Of a stretch of DNA of 64,000 nt, positions 49,987-60,802 are shown one piece after another. The stretch comes from Erwinia sp. S63. GTDB lineage: Bacteria > Pseudomonadota > Gammaproteobacteria > Enterobacterales > Enterobacteriaceae. Under the pieces are notes generated by a model, which worked only from the letters and a program-made list of their open reading frames with translations, ran no database searches and was not told the DNA's origin. Location of the stretch: the NCBI RefSeq assembly GCF_016625195.1, contig NZ_JACVUP010000001.1, forward strand, positions 620,001 to 684,000. The letters run 5' to 3'. Numbering within the stretch: the stretch's first letter is position 1; each line of letters begins with the position of its first letter. The position numbers and the translations under genes were made by a program.

Positions 49987-50607
49987 ATGAGTCAATTTTT
50001 TCATATTCATCCAGATAATCCGCAACCGCGTCTGGTCAATCAGGCAGTCGATTATCTCAATAAAGGTGGCGTGATCGTCTATCCCACTGATTCGGGTTAC
50101 GCGCTGGGCTGCAGGCTGGAAGAGAAGAACGCGATGGAGCGTATCTGCCGTATCCGGCAGTTAGATGGTAACCACAATTTTACGTTGATGTGTCGCGATC
50201 TGTCTGAGCTCTCGACGTATTCGCAGGTGGATAATACCGCGTTTCGTATTCTGAAAAATAATACGCCGGGCAGTTACACCTTTATTCTCAAGGCGACCAA
50301 AGAAGTGCCGCGTCGTTTGATGAATGATAAGCGTAAAACCATTGGGCTGCGCGTGCCGTCCAATCCGGTGGCGCTGGCGTTACTTGAGCGTTTGAATGAG
50401 CCGATGATGTCCACCTCGCTGATGTTGCCAGGAAATGACTTCACCGAATCCGATCCGGAAGAGATTCAGCACAGCATCGGTAAGCTGGTGGATCTGATCA
50501 TTGATGGCGGCACATTGGGTCAGCAGCCAACCACCGTGATCGATCTCACCAGCGATGTACCGGTTGTGGTTCGTGAAGGGGTCGGCGACACGCGCCCGTT
50601 CCTCTGA
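49987..50607 (+). CDS. yciO: YciO, Sua5/YrdC family protein
   Basis: 206 residues. Family blocks are present: VIVYPTDSGYALGCRLEEKN, DGNHNFTLMCRDLSELS and KTIGLRVPSNPVALAL. Paralogues TsaC and Sua5 make threonylcarbamoyl-AMP, but YciO has little of that activity in E. coli and its own role is uncertain. It is probably co-transcribed with rnm. Confidence 0.93.
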   Translation: MSQFFHIHPDNPQPRLVNQAVDYLNKGGVIVYPTDSGYALGCRLEEKNAMERICRIRQLDGNHNFTLMCRDLSELSTYSQVDNTAFRILKNNTPGSYTFILKATKEVPRRLMNDKRKTIGLRVPSNPVALALLERLNEPMMSTSLMLPGNDFTESDPEEIQHSIGKLVDLIIDGGTLGQQPTTVIDLTSDVPVVVREGVGDTRPFL

Positions 50608-51264
50608 TCACGCGTGGTCAGGCGGCGTTAGCGTCGTCTGGCCAATATTTTGTTCCAGCCAATGTTTAAAATCACCGTACGGAATATACAGCGAGACATC
50701 TTTCAGGATGACCTGCTTGCTGCGCACATTGGAAATTTCATGGCTGTATCCCACAATCACGCCGCCAATTGTCTGGTCAGCATTATATACCGCGCCACCT
50801 GACATTCCCTGCACAACCCCAGCATTTGATGCCATTGCCATGCACGGCTTTTTATTCCATTTATTGGTAATTGCAGTGCGCGCTAAATTAACGCCACTTG
50901 ATTCCACCGGCATCGCTGAAATAAAGCTGTAACCGTACATCTTAATGGGTTCGCCCACTTTACTGGTGCGGAATTTCGCCAGCGTTTCCGGGCTATTCTT
51001 ATGATAGATAATAGCGACGTCACAATAAGGATGATAAGCCTTCACACGCTGAACAGCAGTGGTTGCAACGTGCGCCGCTGTCAGGCTGTATTCTGGCGTC
51101 AGAGGGATGGTTGTGCCAAGGATGCCCAAACCCAGTACCGTCGGGATGCCTGTCACGCTCATATCCACGTGTTCAAGCGCCGTTCGACTATACTCAGTAT
51201 GGCCCACGGAACAACCGCTCAGTGCCAGCGCCGCGAGCGCAGGCCAAAGCAGAGTGGTTTTCAT
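50608..51264 (-). CDS. Trypsin-like serine protease lipoprotein
   Basis: 218 residues. Signal peptide and lipobox LSGC give a lipid-anchored Cys18. The chymotrypsin-fold triad can be read as His65 (SLTAAHVATT), Asp82 (CDVAIIYHK) and Ser155 (QGMSGGAVY), and Cys81 and Cys141 could form a disulfide. It lacks a PDZ domain, unlike DegP/DegQ. I recognise the peptidase S1-like fold but not an individual gene. It is convergent with yciO, immediately adjacent. An alternative start at 51288 would lengthen the signal peptide. A Fur-like sequence abuts the start codon. Confidence 0.85.
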   Translation of the reverse strand: MKTTLLWPALAALALSGCSVGHTEYSRTALEHVDMSVTGIPTVLGLGILGTTIPLTPEYSLTAAHVATTAVQRVKAYHPYCDVAIIYHKNSPETLAKFRTSKVGEPIKMYGYSFISAMPVESSGVNLARTAITNKWNKKPCMAMASNAGVVQGMSGGAVYNADQTIGGVIVGYSHEISNVRSKQVILKDVSLYIPYGDFKHWLEQNIGQTTLTPPDHA

Positions 51265-51283
51265 GATAATGATCTTCTTTTCA
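51265..51283 (-). promoter_or_regulatory. Weak Fur-like sequence at the protease start
   Basis: GATAATGATCTTCTTTTCA (plus strand) agrees with the Fur consensus GATAATGATAATCATTATC at 13 of 19 positions, with a perfect left half. It lies directly upstream of the protease ATG. Purely a sequence resemblance. Confidence 0.3.
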
Positions 51284-52084
51284 AGCATGTCAGGAAAATC
51301 CCTGGTGAAGACTTTCGACATGCAAATTAAATTCATTCCGTGAATGAATAAACGCGTCAATTCCTGCGTGCGCCGGTTTATATTATCAACAATGCCACAC
51401 TGATTTCGTTAATGGCTTGTTAGAGAAACGAGTGTAAATAGTAAAGGTTACGCTTTTATAAATACGGCACACTCTGTTTCAGGCTTAAATTTTACACAAT
51501 TTTTTTATCAGAACAATTCATCAAATTTAATCTGAATCAAAAAATGCGAAAATACAGACTTAATCCAACCTGCAGTGCCAATTAACTGGAAATTTAAACT
51601 TACTGGCTTGATGAGCCTTATTTATCCCGGTTAATTAGTTTTTTATCCTGTTTTGCAGTTTGGGTTTAGATTTTATGTTTGGGATTATCCTTAAGCATGG
51701 TGCGCAATGCTAGCAGACCAGTCTTGAAAAGCGCTAATGTATCACGAGTCTAAAGTGGGGGTAATCACCAGGCTAATAGTGCCGACAGCAAATGATAAAA
51801 ATTCAGCGACTTGGCGCAATTTGAAGAGAAGTGTGATTGGTGTATCTATCAGTGACGTAAATGTATAAGCGTATGGCCCTAATCGCATGACGCAGCCTTC
51901 GGCCTTTATTATCGGCAGCAAAGGAAAAGGTGTTAACGAAACTTGCGTTAGTGTAAAATCGCGGGCCGCCTGGGCTGGCATGAGCTAAGCTCAGCGGTAA
52001 CAGATTCTGATATGGGAACTGGTAATCCCTGTATCGTACCTCTTCTTACCACGACGCCTGGGAAGGCGACAACGAGGCATCTCC
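51284..52084. other. Long gene-poor region before rluB
   Basis: About 800 nt. The part from about 51360 to 51700 is strongly AT-rich with runs such as TTTTTTTA and TTTTTTAT. A frame of 79 residues on the minus strand (51742-51981) has no ribosome site or recognisable similarity and is not called. The right end holds the rluB leader, with a GTAAAAT sequence that may be a -10 box. E. coli has yciQ here; no trace of it is seen. Confidence 0.55.
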
Positions 52085-53131
52085 ATGAGTGAGAAACTAC
52101 AAAAAGTATTAGCGCGTGCCGGTCACGGTTCACGCCGCGAAATCGAAACCATGATTTCAGCCGGGCGCGTCAGCGTCGATGGCAAGCTTGCGACGCTGGG
52201 CGATCGCATTGAAAGTGATAAATCCCTAAAAATTCGTATTGATGGCCATCAGGTCTCGATTGCTGAGTCAGCGACCGAAGTGTGTCGCGTGCTGGCCTAT
52301 TACAAACCAGAAGGTGAGTTGTGTACCCGCAATGATCCAGAAGGGCGCCCGACAGTGTTTGACCGTCTGCCACGTCTGGTGGGTTCCCGTTGGATCGCTG
52401 TTGGCCGTCTCGACGTTAACACCTGCGGACTGATGTTATTCACCACCGATGGTGAACTGGCGAACCGCCTAATGCACCCGAGCCGTGAAGTTGAGCGTGA
52501 ATATGCGGTGCGCGTATTCGGCGAAGTGGATGACGATAAGATTCGTCAGTTGAGCAAAGGCGTACAGTTAGAAGATGGTCCTGCCTCGTTCAAAACCATT
52601 AAGTTTGCCGGCGGTGAAGGGATTAACCAGTGGTACAACGTCACGCTGACGGAAGGTCGTAACCGTGAAGTGCGCCGCCTATGGGAAGCCGTGGGTGTGC
52701 AGGTGAGCCGTCTGATGCGCGTGCGCTACGGTGATATTCAGTTGCCTAAAGGCTTACCTCGTGGTGGCTGGATGGAGATGGAATTACCTGCGGTGAACTA
52801 CCTGCGTACGCTGGTAGGCCTGCCGGAAGAGACGGTGACCAAAATCGCGGTTGAAAAAGATCGTCGTCGTACTAATGCGAACCAGATCCGTCGCGCGGTA
52901 AAACGCCACAGCAATGTGAGCGGTAGCCCACGTCGTACGGGTGGCAGCAGCAGTAGCCGCACGAAGGATAACACTGGCACGACTACCGGTCGCAGTGGTG
53001 CTGCCACCACTCGCGCGGGTACTTCTTCGGGTCGCAGTGGTTCTTCCACCGGTCGTGCCGGCACCTCTACCGGTCGCGCTGGTACTTCTACCGGTCGCAA
53101 CGGCGGCAGTAGTAAGAAGCGCGGTTCCTGA
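52085..53131 (+). CDS. rluB: 23S rRNA pseudouridine synthase RluB with repetitive tail
   Basis: 348 residues. An N-terminal S4 RNA-binding domain ([20 protein letters not shown]) is followed by the RsuA-type catalytic domain with Asp110 in [12 protein letters not shown]. It makes pseudouridine 2605 in 23S rRNA. The protein is about 57 residues longer than E. coli RluB, because the C-terminus contains six copies of a seven-residue [11 protein letters not shown] repeat (residues 301-342) and a basic end KKRGS. The tail is probably disordered and positively charged, suited to RNA contact. Confidence 0.96.
   Translation: MSEKLQKVLARAGHGSRREIETMISAGRVSVDGKLATLGDRIESDKSLKIRIDGHQVSIAESATEVCRVLAYYKPEGELCTRNDPEGRPTVFDRLPRLVGSRWIAVGRLDVNTCGLMLFTTDGELANRLMHPSREVEREYAVRVFGEVDDDKIRQLSKGVQLEDGPASFKTIKFAGGEGINQWYNVTLTEGRNREVRRLWEAVGVQVSRLMRVRYGDIQLPKGLPRGGWMEMELPAVNYLRTLVGLPEETVTKIAVEKDRRRTNANQIRRAVKRHSNVSGSPRRTGGSSSSRTKDNTGTTTGRSGAATTRAGTSSGRSGSSTGRAGTSTGRAGTSTGRNGGSSKKRGS
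52985..53110 (+). repeat. 21-bp tandem repeat, six copies, in rluB
   Basis: Six in-frame 21-bp units starting at 52985, 53006, 53027, 53048, 53069 and 53090. Copies 4 and 5 encode the same TGRAGTS heptapeptide with different third bases, so the repeat is old enough to have diverged at synonymous sites. Such repeats can change copy number between strains. Confidence 0.9.
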
Positions 53132-53139
53132 TGTCGATT

Positions 53140-53162
53140 TGACGCCGCATGATGCGGCGTCA
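53140..53162. terminator. Hairpin between convergent rluB and btuR
   Basis: TGACGCCGCAT / ATGCGGCGTCA with one central base, a near-perfect palindrome. No clear T-run follows in either direction, so it is a candidate bidirectional terminator. Confidence 0.55.
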
Positions 53163-53166
53163 ATCT

Positions 53167-53754
53167 CTACCAATCAATTCCCTGCTGCGCTTGAATGCCC
53201 GCATCAAAGGCATGTTTCACCGGACGCATCTCCGTCACGGTATCGGCCAAATCCAATAATGTTCGATGACAACCGCGCCCGGTAATGATCACGCTCTGCT
53301 GGACAGGACGTTGATTCAAAGCTTGCACCAGCTCATCCAGGTCCAAATAATCCATGCTCACCATGTAGGTGACTTCGTCCAGAATCACTAAATCGATGTG
53401 CGGGTCTGCCAGCATACGTCGGGCTTCCTGCCAAACCAGCTGGCAAGCGGTGGTGTCAGTTTCCCGGTTCTGGGTATCCCAGGTAAAGCCGGTGGCCATC
53501 ACCTGAAATTCCACGCCATGCTGCTCCAGCAAATTGCGTTCGCCATTCGGCCATTCACCTTTAATAAACTGCACGGCGGCAGCGGTCTTACCGTGTCCGC
53601 AAGCGCGCAAAGCCGTACCAAAGGCAGCGGTGGTTTTGCCTTTACCGTTGCCGGTGAACACCATCAAAATACCGCGCGTTTCAGTGGCGGCAGCAATCCG
53701 CGCATCAACCTGTTCTTTTAAACGCTGCTGTCGTTGCTGATGACGATCACTCAT
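53167..53754 (-). CDS. btuR: Cob(I)yrinic acid a,c-diamide adenosyltransferase
   Basis: 195 residues. The P-loop GNGKGKTTAAFGTALRACG (residues 35-53) and the LVILDEVTYMVSMDYLDLDE segment identify the BtuR/CobO family. It transfers adenosine from ATP to cobalamin. The ATG overlaps the yciK stop (ATGA), as in E. coli, indicating coupling. Confidence 0.97.
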   Translation of the reverse strand: MSDRHQQRQQRLKEQVDARIAAATETRGILMVFTGNGKGKTTAAFGTALRACGHGKTAAAVQFIKGEWPNGERNLLEQHGVEFQVMATGFTWDTQNRETDTTACQLVWQEARRMLADPHIDLVILDEVTYMVSMDYLDLDELVQALNQRPVQQSVIITGRGCHRTLLDLADTVTEMRPVKHAFDAGIQAQQGIDW

Positions 53755-54515
53755 GCGCTGGCTGGCCCCGGTTTACGTCCCGGCTGGGCATCAAAACTGA
53801 TCCCGGTTTTACGACGGCTGTCATCACCCATCAAATAAAGGTAAAGCGGCATCAAATCAGCAGGCGTTTTCAGCAAACTGGCATTTTCTTCCGGGAAAGC
53901 ACTGGCGCGCATTTTAGTGCGAGTGCCACCAGGATTGATGCAATTTACCCGCAGATGACGATTTTTATACTCATCCGCCAGTACCTGCATCATGCCTTCG
54001 GTGGCGAATTTCGACACCGCATATGCCCCCCAGCCTGCACGGCCGGTACGGCCCACGCTCGACGTGGTAAACACCAGTGAACCGGCGTCTGATTTCAGCA
54101 GCAGCGGCAGCAAGGCCTGAGTCAAATAGAAGGTGGCGTCAAGATTGATCTGCATCACCTGGCGCCAGACGGCAGGATCGAGTTCCGCCAGTGGGACGAT
54201 CTCACCCAGAATCCCGGCATTGTGCAGCACACCATCGAGTCGTGGCACCAGAGCGGCGATCTGAGCGGCCACCTCGGCACAGCTTTCTGGCGTAGCATGC
54301 GACAAGTCCAGCAGCAAATGGGATGCGGGCTGCTTATTCAGTTGATTGATGGCGTGTTCAGTCTGCTGCAGCGTTTCGGCGTTGCGGCCCATCAAAATGA
54401 CGCGTGCGCCATAGCGCGCATAGGTCAGCGCCGCCTCGCGACCAATGCCGTCTGAAGCGCCGGTGACGAGGATAATGCGATTTTCCAGCAGATCGCTTTT
54501 CGGTTGATAATGCAC
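53751..54515 (-). CDS. yciK: YciK, short-chain dehydrogenase
   Basis: 254 residues with a probable GTG start at 54515 (MHYQPKSDLLENRIILVTG), because AAAGGA lies 7 nt upstream; a TTG six codons earlier is weaker. The NAD(P) motif TGASDGIG and the catalytic YAVSKFATEG (Tyr, Lys) with TSSVGR are intact. The substrate is unknown. It is upstream of and overlaps btuR. Confidence 0.92.
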   Translation of the reverse strand: MHYQPKSDLLENRIILVTGASDGIGREAALTYARYGARVILMGRNAETLQQTEHAINQLNKQPASHLLLDLSHATPESCAEVAAQIAALVPRLDGVLHNAGILGEIVPLAELDPAVWRQVMQINLDATFYLTQALLPLLLKSDAGSLVFTTSSVGRTGRAGWGAYAVSKFATEGMMQVLADEYKNRHLRVNCINPGGTRTKMRASAFPEENASLLKTPADLMPLYLYLMGDDSRRKTGISFDAQPGRKPGPASA

Positions 54516-54689
54516 AGCGATGTCCTTTGGCAAGTCAGAGGGTTTTGGGCTTTATGCCTCAATTTGGCGCCAGGTGCAATCACCGCGCCTCGCATTCTGT
54601 GCCGCCTGCGGGCATTTCAGGCGACGAAAGTCGCTAAAGCGGGTAAACTCAGCCATTGTTTGTAATTCACTGTTTAATAAGGCGGCAGA

Positions 54690-55736
54690 ATGGATTTACT
54701 CTCCAGTTATGGATTATTTCTGGCCAAGGCCGTCACCGTGGTGGTGGCGTTCGCAGCTATTGTTCTGATTGTGCTGAATGCCGCGATGCGTAAACGCCAC
54801 AGCGGTGGTCAACTGCGCTTAACTCACCTAGACGATGATTATCGTGAAATGAAGGAAGATCTGCAGCTGGCGAAGATGAAGCCGCAGGCGCAAAAAGTGT
54901 GGCTGAAGCAGCATAAAAAAGAAGAGAAGCAGAAAGCCAAAACCGAGAAGCGCAACGCCAAAGCTGGTGTGAGCGAAGCCGCTAAACCGACACTGTATGT
55001 GCTGGAGTTTAAAGGCAGTATGGATGCGGGCGAAGTCAGTTCTTTGCGTGAGGAGATTTCCGCGGTGCTGGCGGTGGCTGTGCCGGGTGATGAAGTCTTG
55101 CTACGTCTGGAAAGCCCGGGTGGCGTGGTGCACGGTTATGGCCTGGCCGCTTCTCAGCTGCAGCGTCTGCGTGATGCGGGCCTGCAGTTAACTGCCGTCG
55201 TCGATAAAGTGGCGGCAAGCGGGGGTTATATGATGGCTTGTGTCGCGGATCGCATCGTCGCGGCGCCATTCTCTATCATTGGCTCAATTGGTGTGGTCGC
55301 GCAGATCCCCAACTTCAACCGTCTGCTGAAACGCAATGATATCGACGTTGAACTGCACACGGCGGGTCAATATAAGCGCACGCTGACCTTGTTTGGTGAG
55401 AACACCGATGAGGGACGTGAAAAATTCCAGGAAGATCTCAACGAAACCCATCTGCTGTTCAAAGAGTTTGTTCAGCAGATGCGTCCGACACTGGATTTGG
55501 AAAAAGTGGCCACCGGTGAGCACTGGTATGGACGCCAGGCGCTGGATTTGAGGCTGATTGATGAGATCGGCACCAGCGATGCGCTGATTATCAAACAGAT
55601 GGATCGGTTCAATGTGCTGGGCGTGCACTATGCGCGGAAGAAGAAAATGATGGATCGCTTCACCAACAGCGCCAGTCTGGCGGCCGAGCGGTTAATTCTG
55701 AAAATATGGCAGCGTGGTGATAAGCCACTGTTGTAA
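54690..55736 (+). CDS. sohB: SohB, inner-membrane S49 peptidase
   Basis: 348 residues. An N-terminal membrane segment (KAVTVVVAFAAIVLIVLNAAM) is followed by a charged coiled-coil-like region (KEEKQKAKTEKRNAKAG) and one S49 domain. The catalytic Ser is in KVAASGGYMMACV and the Lys in GQYKRTLTLFG. E. coli SohB suppresses defects of degP mutants. It is divergent from yciK and is followed by a terminator. Confidence 0.95.
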   Translation: MDLLSSYGLFLAKAVTVVVAFAAIVLIVLNAAMRKRHSGGQLRLTHLDDDYREMKEDLQLAKMKPQAQKVWLKQHKKEEKQKAKTEKRNAKAGVSEAAKPTLYVLEFKGSMDAGEVSSLREEISAVLAVAVPGDEVLLRLESPGGVVHGYGLAASQLQRLRDAGLQLTAVVDKVAASGGYMMACVADRIVAAPFSIIGSIGVVAQIPNFNRLLKRNDIDVELHTAGQYKRTLTLFGENTDEGREKFQEDLNETHLLFKEFVQQMRPTLDLEKVATGEHWYGRQALDLRLIDEIGTSDALIIKQMDRFNVLGVHYARKKKMMDRFTNSASLAAERLILKIWQRGDKPLL

Positions 55737-55738
55737 GC

Positions 55739-55767
55739 AAGCCCGGCAATTGCCGGGCTTTTTTATG
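55739..55767 (+). terminator. Terminator after sohB
   Basis: Stem AGCCCGGCAA / TTGCCGGGCT followed by TTTTTATG, directly after the sohB stop. It overlaps the 3' end of the convergent yciN by a few bases. Confidence 0.85.
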
Positions 55768-56011
55768 CCAGGTGATAGCGTGAGGAGAGCTCAACGGCAA
55801 GGGATTTAAACACGTTAAACACAGCGGTGGTTTTCGCGCTCGGCAGGCCTTCTTCATCTAAGAAGTAAGGCCCACGAAACACCAATACCTCGCCCTGCTG
55901 AATCACGTCATTTGCTTCCATTCCGGCTAAATAATCGTCGTGCTGTTTGATCATTTGATTGGCTAATTCCAGTAACGCCTGGCGTGAAATGGAATCCGTT
56001 TCTACTGACAT
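55763..56011 (-). CDS. yciN: YciN, small cytoplasmic protein
   Basis: 82 residues, starting MSVETDSISRQALLELANQM, close to the 83 residues in E. coli. No signal or membrane segment; the function is unknown. The start at 56011 matches the family, and an AAAAAAGAGG ribosome site precedes it. It is convergent with sohB and divergent from topA. Confidence 0.91.
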   Translation of the reverse strand: MSVETDSISRQALLELANQMIKQHDDYLAGMEANDVIQQGEVLVFRGPYFLDEEGLPSAKTTAVFNVFKSLAVELSSRYHLA

Positions 56012-56381
56012 TGTTGACCTCTTTTTTGACAGCAATCGTTCTCCTTCTATATTACTAGCGAGTTGCGCTGTTCATCAAATCAACGTCCTTCAGCAAAACT
56101 GGCGCAAAATTAATCAGAATGCTAATTAAGTTGCGTAACGGATTTTATCAGGTAGAGTGTGGGCGATTCAGCTTTCAGGGAGATCACACCCGGATGTGTG
56201 ATGCTGTCAGATGGAAAACCCGCTTCTAATCATAAAGTTGCATAAGTCGATGCAATCTGACCTGAGATTATCCCCGCTGCCTTGAAAAGTGAAAAGCTGG
56301 CAGCAATATTGAACCCGTTGGGTTTTGGGGCATCGAATCCTCTCCCGTTTATCAGGACGTTTCAATTAGGTAAAGGTACAT
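56012..56381. other. yciN-topA divergent intergenic region
   Basis: 370 nt of mixed composition. It presumably holds several topA promoters, as in E. coli, but I could not assign hexamers. No gene was seen. Confidence 0.5.
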
Positions 56382-58979
56382 ATGGGTAAAGCACTCGTAA
56401 TCGTTGAGTCCCCGGCAAAGGCCAAAACAATCAATAAATACCTCGGTAATGACTACGTGGTGAAATCCAGCGTCGGTCATATCCGTGATTTGCCGACCAG
56501 CGGTTCAACTGCCCGTAAAAGTGCCGACGGGGAAAAGGCGAAAACAGGAAAAAAGGTTAAGAAAGATGAGAAGGCCGCTCTGGTCAGCCGCATGGGTGTC
56601 GACCCGTGGCATGGCTGGGAAGCGGACTATCAGATTCTGCCGGGCAAAGAGAAAGTCGTTGCCGAACTGAAGAGCCTTGCCGCAGACGCCGACCACATCT
56701 ATCTCGCAACGGACCTTGACCGCGAAGGGGAAGCCATTGCCTGGCACCTGCGGGAAGTGATCGGTGGCGATGACAAGCGGTTTAGCCGCGTGGTGTTTAA
56801 CGAAATCACCAAAAATGCGATTCGTCAGGCGTTTGAAAAGCCGGGCGAACTGAATATTGAGCGTGTTAATGCACAGCAGGCGCGCCGATTTATGGACCGC
56901 GTGGTGGGTTACATGGTTTCCCCGCTGCTGTGGAAGAAGATTGCCCGTGGCTTGTCGGCGGGTCGTGTTCAGTCTGTAGCTGTACGTCTGGTGGTCGAAC
57001 GCGAGCACGAAATCAAAGCGTTCGTGCCTGAAGAGTACTGGGAAATCGACGCAGATTTCTCTACGCCGAAAGGCGACGCGCTGGCGATGCAGGTCACGCA
57101 TCAGGGCGACAAAGCCTTCCGTCCGGTTAATCGCGAGCAAACTCATGCTGCGGTATCCGTGCTGGAGAAAGCGCGTTACGAAGTGCTGGATCGTGAAGAC
57201 AAACCGACCAGCAGCAAACCTTCTGCACCTTTTATTACCTCGACGCTGCAGCAAGCGGCGAGTACTCGTCTCGGTTTTGGCGTAAAGAAAACCATGATGA
57301 TGGCGCAGCGTCTCTATGAAGCGGGTCACATCACCTATATGCGTACCGACTCCACCAACCTGAGTCAGGATGCGGTGGCGATGGCACGCGGCTTTGTGGA
57401 GAAGAGTTTTGGCAAGAAGTATCTGCCAGAATCACCGATCACTTACGCCAGTAAAGAGAATTCGCAGGAAGCTCACGAAGCGATTCGTCCTTCGGATGTC
57501 AACATCCAGGCAGAATCGTTGAAAGATATGGAAGCTGACGCGCAGAAACTGTACCAGCTGATCTGGCGTCAGTTTGTGGCCTGTCAGATGGTGCCAGCGC
57601 AGTATGATTCCACCACGCTGACCGTAGGCGCGGCGGACTTCAAACTGAAGGCGAAAGGTCGTACGTTGCGTTTTGATGGCTGGACAAAAGTGATGCCAGC
57701 CCTGCGTAAAAACGATGAAGATTTGACGCTGCCACCGGTCAATGTCGGCGATATGCTTGATCTGAAAGAGCTGATGCCAAGCCAGCACTTCACCAAGCCG
57801 CCAGCCCGCTTTAGCGAAGCTTCATTGGTCCGTGAGCTGGAAAAACGGGGTATCGGCCGACCATCGACCTACGCCTCGATTATTTCCACCATTCAGGATC
57901 GCGGTTACGTGCGCGTGGAAAACCGCCGTTTCTATGCTGAGAAGATGGGTGAAATCGTCACCGATCGTCTGGAGCAGAATTTCCGTGAGCTGATGAACTA
58001 TGACTTCACCGCGCGCATGGAAGACAGCCTTGACCAGGTTGCTAATAATGAAGCGCAGTGGAAAGCGGTGCTGGATTCCTTCTTCAGCGATTTCAGCCAG
58101 CAGTTAGGTCAGGCCGAGAAAGAGCCAGAAGAGGGCGGCATGCAGCCGAATCAGATGGTGCTAACCTCGATCGACTGCCCGACCTGTAGCCGCCAAATGG
58201 GTATTCGTACCGCGAGTACTGGCGTATTCCTCGGCTGCTCGGGTTATGCATTGCCGCCGAAAGAACGCTGCAAACAGACCATCAATCTGATTCCGGAAAA
58301 TGAAGTGCTCAACATTTTGGAAGGCGATGATGCTGAAACCAATGCGTTGCGCGCTCGTCGCCGTTGTCAGAAATGTGGCACTGCGATGGACAGCTATCTG
58401 ATCGACAATCAGCGCAAATTACATGTCTGCGGTAATAACCCGGAATGTGATGGTTATGAAATCGAGCAGGGTGAATTCCGTATCAAGGGCTATGACGGTC
58501 CTGTCGTGGAGTGCGAGAAGTGTGGTTCTGAAATGCACCTGAAAATGGGGCGTTTTGGTAAGTACATGGCTTGTACCAACGACGAGTGTAAAAATACGCG
58601 TAAGATCCTGCGAAACGGTGACGTTGCGCCACCGAAAGAAGATCCGGTTCCACTGCCAGAACTGGCGTGTGAAAAATCGGATGCTTACTTCGTACTGCGT
58701 GATGGTGCAGCGGGTGTCTTCCTTGCAGCAAACACCTTCCCTAAATCGCGTGAAACGCGTGCGCCGCTGGTGGAAGAGTTGCAACGTTTTGCTGACCGTC
58801 TGCCTGAGAAGCTGAAATATCTGGCGGAAGCGCCTGCTGCCGATCCGGAAGGCAACAAAACGTTGGTTCGTTTTAGCCGTAAAACCAAGCAGCAGTACGT
58901 CTCCTCGGAAAAAGAGGGTAAAGCGACAGGCTGGTCAATGTTCTACATTGACGGTAAGTGGCAGGAAGCGAAGAAGTAA
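56382..58979 (+). CDS. topA: DNA topoisomerase I
   Basis: 865 residues, the usual size. The Toprim domain begins [20 protein letters not shown], with metal motif [15 protein letters not shown]. The active-site Tyr is in [13 protein letters not shown]. Three C-terminal zinc fingers are clear: [19 protein letters not shown], and CEKCGSEM..C. It relaxes negative supercoils as a type IA enzyme. The ribosome site GGTAAAGG precedes ATG. It is monocistronic, ending in a terminator. Confidence 0.98.
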   Translation: MGKALVIVESPAKAKTINKYLGNDYVVKSSVGHIRDLPTSGSTARKSADGEKAKTGKKVKKDEKAALVSRMGVDPWHGWEADYQILPGKEKVVAELKSLAADADHIYLATDLDREGEAIAWHLREVIGGDDKRFSRVVFNEITKNAIRQAFEKPGELNIERVNAQQARRFMDRVVGYMVSPLLWKKIARGLSAGRVQSVAVRLVVEREHEIKAFVPEEYWEIDADFSTPKGDALAMQVTHQGDKAFRPVNREQTHAAVSVLEKARYEVLDREDKPTSSKPSAPFITSTLQQAASTRLGFGVKKTMMMAQRLYEAGHITYMRTDSTNLSQDAVAMARGFVEKSFGKKYLPESPITYASKENSQEAHEAIRPSDVNIQAESLKDMEADAQKLYQLIWRQFVACQMVPAQYDSTTLTVGAADFKLKAKGRTLRFDGWTKVMPALRKNDEDLTLPPVNVGDMLDLKELMPSQHFTKPPARFSEASLVRELEKRGIGRPSTYASIISTIQDRGYVRVENRRFYAEKMGEIVTDRLEQNFRELMNYDFTARMEDSLDQVANNEAQWKAVLDSFFSDFSQQLGQAEKEPEEGGMQPNQMVLTSIDCPTCSRQMGIRTASTGVFLGCSGYALPPKERCKQTINLIPENEVLNILEGDDAETNALRARRRCQKCGTAMDSYLIDNQRKLHVCGNNPECDGYEIEQGEFRIKGYDGPVVECEKCGSEMHLKMGRFGKYMACTNDECKNTRKILRNGDVAPPKEDPVPLPELACEKSDAYFVLRDGAAGVFLAANTFPKSRETRAPLVEELQRFADRLPEKLKYLAEAPAADPEGNKTLVRFSRKTKQQYVSSEKEGKATGWSMFYIDGKWQEAKK

Positions 58980-58987
58980 TTCCCCTC

Positions 58988-59013
58988 AAGGCCAGCATCT
59001 GCTGGCCTTTTCA
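58988..59013 (+). terminator. Terminator of topA
   Basis: Stem AGGCCAGC / GCTGGCCT with a four-nt loop, followed by TTTTC. It lies 8 nt after the topA stop. Confidence 0.85.
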
Positions 59014-59088
59014 TCATCCTTATAGCTAATCGTTCTACATTCTTTCTTTAACTGATATAGTGGTTATAGCTTTTTTTCGTTTCGCTGA

Positions 59089-60147
<1,059 letters not shown>

Positions 60148-60640
60148 TCCCCTAACTCATTATTTTCACAAGGTGTCCAGTGGGCATCTTGTGAAACCCT
60201 CCCTGGTTAGCGCCACAAGAATCTCAAAAAATTTCATTATTTTTTTGTAAATGAAACATCGATCACATGTTTTTTCATTGTTAGTTCTTAAATGAGAAAC
60301 AGTACACAAAATTTACGCTGCCGCTTTGCGGACCGCCAGGAATATTCCCATACTCCAGTTATCAACTGATGAGAAAGGGCTTTTAGTCGGGCTATTTAAA
60401 TTAAACTCAAATTTAGAATGGTACTAAATTTGTTTTAACCCAAATTTACAATGTATGTATTAGATAAATAGTTTGATCAGTAATTAAATTTATCTCATCA
60501 ATCTTTTGGGTTTTGATAAATAGCGTTAATCGTTGTGCTCAATAAAAATAACTGGATTTTCGGACTTAACAAGTTTAGGATTCGTCCTAAATCTTAATCG
60601 TTATCAACAATCGTTTTATTGAGAGTGATTATCAAAAACT
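60148..60640. other. AT-rich region between cysB and ymiA
   Basis: About 490 nt. It holds the hairpin after cysB; the rest is very AT-rich (TTAAATTAAACTCAAATTTA and similar) without a recognised site or coding frame. It likely contains the promoter of the ymiA cluster and may be H-NS bound. Confidence 0.55.
60164..60196. other. Hairpin after cysB
   Basis: Arms TTTCACAAGGTG and CATCTTGTGAAA pair over 12 bp with a single G-T position and a 9-nt loop, starting 16 nt after the cysB stop. No T-run follows. Confidence 0.6.
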
Positions 60641-60799
60641 ATGAATACTAGACTGACTGTACAACAAGATTTCCGTACTAAAACCGCCAAGGTTGAGCGC
60701 TCTGGTAACGTGCGTCGCAAGGCTTGGTTGACCGTCTTCGCTGCTTCAGCACTGTTCTGGGTAGTGGTGGCATTGATGATCTGGCGTATGTGGGGTTAA
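60641..60799 (+). CDS. ymiA: YmiA-family small membrane protein
   Basis: 52 residues. A basic N-terminal half (VERSGNVRRKAW) leads to one membrane segment (LTVFAASALFWVVVALMIW) and a short RMWG tail. The KAWL...ALFWVVVAL..IW block matches E. coli YmiA, and the gene sits between cysB and acnA as there. The function is unknown. The start has GAGAGTGA upstream at a long spacing. It is 3 nt from the next small gene. Confidence 0.82.
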   Translation: MNTRLTVQQDFRTKTAKVERSGNVRRKAWLTVFAASALFWVVVALMIWRMWG

Positions 60800-60802
60800 G
60801 CC

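Noticed and set aside
51742..51981. A 79-codon frame on the minus strand before rluB
   Set aside because: No ribosome site or recognisable family, and it overlaps the expected rluB promoter and leader.
52784..53173. Antisense Thr/Gly/Arg-rich frames over the rluB tail
   Set aside because: They arise from the 21-bp repeat read on the other strand and have no independent support.
53755..54689. Cobalamin riboswitch for btuR
   Set aside because: btuR is coupled to yciK by an ATGA overlap, and the short region upstream of yciK shows no B12-box-like structure.
56505..57329. A 274-codon open frame antisense to topA
   Set aside because: topA is complete and conserved across this stretch. The antisense product shows no recognisable domain and has no promoter or ribosome site.
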